A DNA stretch of 9,982 bases from Bacillota bacterium (GTDB lineage: Bacteria > Bacillota > Clostridia > DSM-8532). A model generated the notes under the pieces. The model had not been told where the DNA came from. It made no database searches and saw only the letters and a list, made by a program, of their open reading frames with translations. The stretch spans positions 1 to 9,982 of the forward strand of contig JAEWSN010000177.1 of the NCBI GenBank assembly GCA_023459915.1, given 5' to 3'. The position numbers were made by a program, and so were the translations under genes. Positions 5,986 to 9,982 of this stretch are shown here, piece by piece (the stretch's first letter is position 1; every line of letters begins with the position of its first letter).

Positions 5986-7113
5986 CATGGCCTCGACGTA
6001 TCGGCTCGGCGTTGGCCCGAAGTGCTTCTTGAAGAGCTTCCCAAAGTAGTTGGCATCCTGATACCCCACACGGGCGGCCACATCCGAGACCGATTGGTTG
6101 CCCCGGTCGAACAGGGATTTGGCCGTCTCCATCCGCCGGCCCGTGATGTACTCGTTCAGCGTCAGCCCGGTTTCCCGCTTGAACACATGGCACAGGTGGC
6201 TGTAATGGACAAACAGGCTTTTGGACAGATACTCGACACTCAGCCGCTCATCGGCCAGATGCTTCGCCACGAGGGACTTCACGTCCAGCACCAGCTGCTC
6301 CGCCTTGCTGTGCCGCCTGGTTGCCAGCGCGTCCATGGTGCGCGTGAGCAGGTCCATCGCGCAGGCTTCCGTCTCAGCCGGTGTGTGCAGCGCGTGGACG
6401 TGGTCGGCCAGCCGGACGGATCGATCCGGGAAGACCGTGTGCTCGCCGATGGCCATGTCGTCAAGGAGCTCCAGGCAAAGGGATGCCAGGTCCATACAGA
6501 AAACGGCCAGCGTATCCTGGTCAACCATCTCCTCGCGGGCTTCGTCAAATGCGCCGGCCAAAATGGTTGCGGCGGCATCCCGGTTGAGGGTGCGCATGTT
6601 CATGAGCAGGTTCACGCGCATGGATGCCGGCAGGAGGTTCTTCTTGAGGATGGCCGGGGCAAGCTTGACGAGCGGTGCGTTTCCGCTGTCCGTGGCCTGC
6701 TGCCGGAGCCGTGTCATTTCAAGCTGCTGCCGCTCCTCTTGTTCCAGCTGCGCGTCCAGTTCCCGCAGGGTTTGCAGCAGCGCGTCGTCGTCGACGGGCT
6801 TGAGCAGGTAATCGCTCACACCCAGATGGAGGGCCTGCCGCGCGTAGGCAAACTCGCTGTGACCGGAAAGCATCACGATCTTGAGCGGATGGTTCCCCTC
6901 CCGGATGTCACGGGCGAATGCGAGCCCGTCCCTGATGGGCATGTTGATGTCCACCAGCGCGATGTCCGGTGAGAGCGCAATGACCTGTTCAAGCGCCTCT
7001 TCCCCGTCCCGGGCCTCCCCGCAAACCGTGAAGCCGTTTTCCTTCCAGGGGAAGGAAGCCATCAGGGCCTGCCGGAAATAGTACTCATCATCCACCAGCA
7101 ACACCTTTCTCAT
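5971..7113 (-). CDS. Response regulator with AraC-type DNA-binding domain (YesN-like)
   Basis: A 380-residue transcription regulator, activated by phosphorylation from the adjoining kinase. The receiver domain (about 1-118) has the acidic pair Asp8/Asp9, phospho-acceptor Asp55 in ALVDINMP, Ser83, and Lys105 in YLLKPVDD. A helical linker from about 119, rich in Glu and Gln, leads to a middle region (about 140-270) without a motif I recognise. The C-terminal AraC domain (about 276-376) carries two helix-turn-helix units; 'VSDVAARVGYQDANYFGKLF' and the following 'KKHFGPTPSRY' match the AraC signature closely. YesN-like regulators are often about 500 residues, so the middle is short here. The ATG at 7113 has AAGGAGG 7 bases upstream and overlaps the kinase stop as ATGA, so the two are translationally coupled. 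The likely target is the transporter operon just downstream. Confidence 0.95.
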   Translation of the reverse strand: MRKVLLVDDEYYFRQALMASFPWKENGFTVCGEARDGEEALEQVIALSPDIALVDINMPIRDGLAFARDIREGNHPLKIVMLSGHSEFAYARQALHLGVSDYLLKPVDDDALLQTLRELDAQLEQEERQQLEMTRLRQQATDSGNAPLVKLAPAILKKNLLPASMRVNLLMNMRTLNRDAAATILAGAFDEAREEMVDQDTLAVFCMDLASLCLELLDDMAIGEHTVFPDRSVRLADHVHALHTPAETEACAMDLLTRTMDALATRRHSKAEQLVLDVKSLVAKHLADERLSVEYLSKSLFVHYSHLCHVFKRETGLTLNEYITGRRMETAKSLFDRGNQSVSDVAARVGYQDANYFGKLFKKHFGPTPSRYVEAMGGTR

Positions 7114-8996
7114 GCATCCGCCTCCTTCCCCTGTTCCAGTTCATGGGCTTTGATGGCCGGGATCGTCACGGTGACCGTGGTGCCGGTCAGTACGTTGGCG
7201 CCGGTTTGCTCGGCCGTGCTGACTTGTTCGGTTACGCCGGCCGGTTCTTTGGAACCGCTGCGAGGGTTTGTGCCGGCCTGTTTCACGCTTTCAATGTGGA
7301 TGCCGGCCGCTTCTCCAAAGCGCAGCTGCAGCCGTGCGTGGACGCTGCTGATGCCAAAGCTGTCCATGCCCTGCCGGGAGGGCGAACGGTGGCGCAGATG
7401 CCGCACCGTATGGGCGTCCATGCCCACGCCGTCATCCGCCACCTCAATCCGGATGAGATCTGCGTCCGGATATCCGCGCACCGTCAGGGTGCCGGTGCCC
7501 CGCTTTGGTTTGAGCCCGTGGTAAATGGCGTTCTCCACCAGCGGCTGAAGTGTCAGCTTGGGGATTTGGCAATCGAGAATCTCCGGACGGATGTCCAGCC
7601 GGTAATCCAGATCCACATAGCGCAGTTTTTGGATGGTCAGGTAGCTGGTGATCAGCTGGATTTCCTCCCGGATGGAAATGATGTCATGCCCGCGGCTCAG
7701 GGAGATCCGGTAAAAAGCCGCCAGATTCCGGGCGGTCAGCATGGCATTGTCCCTCATGTCGAGCTTGATGAAGGAGATGATGGTCTCCATGGTGTTGTAG
7801 AGAAAATGGGGCTTGATTTGCGACTGCAGCAGCCGGAATTCCATCTCGTGCTTGGTTTTCTGCTCCTGGACCACCTGGGCGAGCAGCTGGCGGATCTTCT
7901 CCATGAGCCTGTTGAAGCCCTCGCCGAGCTGCCCCACCTCGTCCTTGCTGGTTACCTGCGTGCGGACATCCAGATTCCCCTTGTCCATTTCCTGCATGAG
8001 CCGGGCCAGCGAGAGGATGGGTTGCGTGATGGTGTGTGAGAGAAAATAGGACGCGGCGAAGGCAAACGCCAGGCAGGCGAGGCCAAGGAACACGATGAGC
8101 CGGGTGATGCCCTGCGTCTCCGTGGTGATTTCCTTGAGCGGGATCATGCTCAGGATTCGCCAGTCCAGTTTTTCAAACGTCCGCATGGTCAGCAGCACCT
8201 GCAGCCCGTCCACCCGCTTGATGACGCTGCCCGTCCGCTGCAGGGATTGCATTTCCCCGTCCGTCAATGGCTGGAGCTGGGACAGCGGCTTGAACAGGTC
8301 CTCCTTGTTCCGGGAGGAGATCACCTGCAGCCGGTTGTCCAGGATGAGAAACCGATCGTTCGGGTTGACGATGTTTTCCAGATAAATGGCGGCAATGTCG
8401 GCTTCCTCCAGATACAGCGCGGCGGTACCGAGCATTTTGCCGGTATCCAGCCCGACGATGGGCTTGGCAATGGTGAAAACCGGCGCCGTGTGACCGCTGC
8501 GGAAATCCATCTCCCGCAGGCTGATCCAGGAGGGGGTCTTTTTGCGGGTGATTGCCGCAACCTGCTCGGGGGAAAGGATTTCGCGGGCCCGGGTGTTGTC
8601 CGCGTATCCAATTTCGAACAGCTCCTGCCGCGCGGTCATGATGCTGGCGGCCGCGTAATGGGTGTTCGGGACAACCATGCTGCTGATGACGGCGGACAGG
8701 GTGCTGGAGATGTCGAGGGAGGTCACCGGGCTGACGTCATCGCGGTCGTAATCTCCCAGCGATTTCTGCAGGCGGTCGTTGGTGGTCAGGATGCGGATGT
8801 TGTCCTCCGCGTTGATGACCAGCGTGGACAGGCTTTTGTCGATCAGGGCAAGCTCCCGGGAGGCGTTCCGGGTTGCCTTTTCCAGAATGGCATTGCCGGA
8901 AATCCGGCTCGCGAACCAGGCGAACACAAAAAGGGAAACGACGATGATGACGGCGTTCAGCACAAAAATCTTGTTTCGGATCGAGATGTCTCCCAA
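7110..8996 (-). CDS. Sensor histidine kinase, YesM family (LytS/His_kinase type)
   Basis: A membrane sensor that phosphorylates the coupled response regulator. Counting from the TTG at 8996, it is 628 residues. Membrane segment 1 is about 9-29, a periplasm-facing sensor of the Cache type about 35-290, segment 2 about 297-320, HAMP about 321-372, and a coiled linker follows. The phospho-acceptor His397 lies in QSQIKPHFLYNTMETI. The ATPase has the N box LQPLVENAIYHGLKPKRGTG (Asn489), DDGVGMD (521-527) and SFGISSVHARLQLRFG (546-561). A low-complexity insert fills about 571-603 before the final strand GTTVTVTIP. No ribosome site precedes the TTG. An in-frame ATC at 9029, with a purine-rich GGAAAGGGGG 7 bases upstream, would add KRLLHGISQRL, typical of the family N-terminus; the next in-frame stop is just beyond (9048-9050). 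The true start is therefore uncertain. Confidence 0.92.
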   Translation of the reverse strand: MGDISIRNKIFVLNAVIIVVSLFVFAWFASRISGNAILEKATRNASRELALIDKSLSTLVINAEDNIRILTTNDRLQKSLGDYDRDDVSPVTSLDISSTLSAVISSMVVPNTHYAAASIMTARQELFEIGYADNTRAREILSPEQVAAITRKKTPSWISLREMDFRSGHTAPVFTIAKPIVGLDTGKMLGTAALYLEEADIAAIYLENIVNPNDRFLILDNRLQVISSRNKEDLFKPLSQLQPLTDGEMQSLQRTGSVIKRVDGLQVLLTMRTFEKLDWRILSMIPLKEITTETQGITRLIVFLGLACLAFAFAASYFLSHTITQPILSLARLMQEMDKGNLDVRTQVTSKDEVGQLGEGFNRLMEKIRQLLAQVVQEQKTKHEMEFRLLQSQIKPHFLYNTMETIISFIKLDMRDNAMLTARNLAAFYRISLSRGHDIISIREEIQLITSYLTIQKLRYVDLDYRLDIRPEILDCQIPKLTLQPLVENAIYHGLKPKRGTGTLTVRGYPDADLIRIEVADDGVGMDAHTVRHLRHRSPSRQGMDSFGISSVHARLQLRFGEAAGIHIESVKQAGTNPRSGSKEPAGVTEQVSTAEQTGANVLTGTTVTVTIPAIKAHELEQGKEADA

Positions 8997-9052
8997 TCGT
9001 TGGGAGATGCCGTGCAGCAGTCTTTTGATGGGAAGGCCCCCTTTCCGTCACA

Positions 9053-9189
9053 CCTGTTTGCCGTGATTGGCTGGCGGAACCCCATGTCGTTTTGCCGAGA
9101 CTTGCCGGCGAATCCTCACAGTGTTTTGCCATGACTTTGCCGGTGGAACCTCACAGCGTTTTGCCATGACTTTGCCGGCTGAGCCTCAC
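9053..9189. repeat. Four imperfect tandem repeats of about 34 bp between GH31 and kinase genes
   Basis: On the plus strand the core GTTTTGCC recurs at 9089, 9123 and 9158, with a weaker copy GTTTGCC at 9056, giving spacings of 33-35 bp. Each unit runs on through TTGCCGG, GGAACC or a variant, and CTCAC. The two right-hand units are closest (both contain GTTTTGCCATGACTTTGCCG). The array fills nearly the whole gap and touches the GH31 stop codon. There are no unique spacers, so it is not a CRISPR array. Confidence 0.8.
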
Positions 9190-9982
9190 GCCGGCCCGAT
9201 GACCACCGGTTCGCCCGTGTACGGGACGGTCCGGACGTCCCCGGCCATGCCGGATATCCGGAAGGTGATCTGTTTCGACATGCCGGGATAACTGCCACTC
9301 CGCTCGTGGAGCGTCAGGGCGCCTGAGCGGTCATCCCAGGTCATCCCGATGGTGGCATATTGGCCTTGTTCATAACCATAGCCATCGCCCGCATCCAGAT
9401 ACAGGGTGAACGCGCCATCCGCGCCGGGACAGATCCGCAGGTCGAACTGATCCTGCCGCATCTCGTCCGTGCAGGCCGCCGGTTCGGCCAGCGGCAGGAT
9501 GCTGCCGGCGCGCACCAGGACAGGGATTCGGTCGATGGGCGCCGCGAGGGTGAGGGTCTGTCCGCCGGCATGGGTGATACCGGTGTGCCAATCCGTCCAG
9601 CTTGTGCCGGCCGGCAGGTATACGGCACGAGCCTTTTCCCGATCCGCAAGCGGGCGGGACTCCGGCCCGTAGTACATGGGTGTCGTCACCGGACAGACCA
9701 TAAGGCTGGGACCGAGCAGGTATTGATCGCCGATGTTGTACGTCTGTTTGTCCTCCGGGAAATCAAAGGCAAGCGGCCGCATCATGGCGCGATCCTCGAA
9801 GGTCACCTGTGCCGCGCATGCATAGAGGTACGGCAGCAGCCGGTACCGCAGCCGTGTGGCGGCGGCCAGGCTTTCGTAGAACATTTCCCCCTCGTCGCCG
9901 TAGTGCCAGATTTCCCGCCGGGCATCCGTGCCGTGGGAGCGGAAGATGGGCAGAAAAGCGCCATACTGGTACCACCGGGTGT
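9186..9982 (-). CDS. Glycoside hydrolase family 31 (alpha-xylosidase/alpha-glucosidase), C-terminal part
   Basis: The visible 264 residues are the C-terminal part; the start and both catalytic aspartates lie beyond the right edge. The first residues, 'RWYQYGAFLPIFRSHGTD' then 'ARREIW', are the GH31 motif at the end of the TIM barrel, containing the conserved substrate-binding His (FRSHG). Next come 'RLRYRLLPYLYACA' (43-56) and 'GDQYLLGPSLMVCPV' (84-98). The proximal beta-sandwich is about 100-165, with 'YLPAGTSWTDWHTG' and 'PVLVRAGSILPL'. A DUF5110-like distal domain is about 175-260, including 'LYLDAGDGYGYEQGQY'. GH31 enzymes release terminal alpha-linked xylose or glucose from oligosaccharides. 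The FRSHGTD form is common in alpha-xylosidases, but substrate cannot be fixed from this part. It is upstream of the kinase on the same strand, in a sugar-uptake context. Confidence 0.93.
   Translation of the reverse strand, partial: TRWYQYGAFLPIFRSHGTDARREIWHYGDEGEMFYESLAAATRLRYRLLPYLYACAAQVTFEDRAMMRPLAFDFPEDKQTYNIGDQYLLGPSLMVCPVTTPMYYGPESRPLADREKARAVYLPAGTSWTDWHTGITHAGGQTLTLAAPIDRIPVLVRAGSILPLAEPAACTDEMRQDQFDLRICPGADGAFTLYLDAGDGYGYEQGQYATIGMTWDDRSGALTLHERSGSYPGMSKQITFRISGMAGDVRTVPYTGEPVVIGPA

Noticed and set aside
4268..6049. Plus-strand open frame of 593 codons
   Set aside because: Antisense to the whole binding-protein gene and its upstream region. The Gly/His/Val-rich translation has no domain, and the opposite strand has a lipoprotein signal and conserved motifs.
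5702..6193. Upstream extension of the binding-protein frame to an ATG at 6193
   Set aside because: The extension would run through the end of the response-regulator gene and remove the N-terminal position of the lipoprotein signal. A strong ribosome site at 5707-5713 fixes the start at 5701.
7143..9134. Plus-strand open frames opposite the kinase (298 and 295 codons)
   Set aside because: They mirror the kinase coding frame; the kinase reading has all expected catalytic boxes.
9053..9189. CRISPR array
   Set aside because: Period is only about 34 bp, the units differ from one another along their whole length, and there are no unique spacers or cas genes.

Overview
The window looks like chromosome from a GC-rich member of the Clostridia (Firmicutes). 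The grounds are strong AGGAGG-type ribosome binding sites, a YesM/YesN-type two-component pair, a lipoprotein sugar-binding protein with a low-complexity linker, a CUT1 sugar transporter without its own ATPase, and an IS607-type element. Genus cannot be told from the sequence alone.

Left edge to about 870: the 5' end of an IS607-family serine recombinase gene (minus strand) runs off the left edge. Its element appears to be inserted in an already broken, internally deleted gene for a TIM-barrel/aldo-keto-reductase-like protein. A 314-base gap with a possible promoter follows. From 873 to 2396, on the plus strand, lies a complete cytoplasmic type-B carboxylesterase. It converges on the next operon, and a 15-bp perfect inverted repeat with T-runs on both strands (2427-2462) serves as a shared terminator.

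From 2485 to the right edge everything is on the minus strand. Read in the direction of transcription (right to left) it holds: the C-terminal part of a GH31 alpha-xylosidase/alpha-glucosidase; an intergenic array of about 34-bp imperfect repeats; a YesM-like sensor kinase; a YesN/AraC-type response regulator overlapping it by 4 bp; a 269-base gap with a second repeat array of 31-bp period; a lipoprotein sugar-binding protein; an RNA-hairpin spacer; and two CUT1 permeases.

Together this reads as a Gram-positive polysaccharide utilisation locus. The kinase/regulator pair probably senses an oligosaccharide and activates the binding-protein/permease operon. The imported sugar would be cut by the GH31 enzyme and possibly de-esterified by the carboxylesterase. 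The transporter ATPase is presumably a shared MsmX/MsmK-type protein encoded elsewhere. Substrate identity is inference; an alpha-xyloside or alpha-glucoside is most likely.

I found no convincing new defence or enzymatic system. The unusual points are the repeats in nearly every non-coding gap, a kinase gene whose best-supported start codon is ATC, a low-complexity insert inside the kinase ATPase domain, and the nested decay (deletion plus IS607-type insertion) at the left edge.
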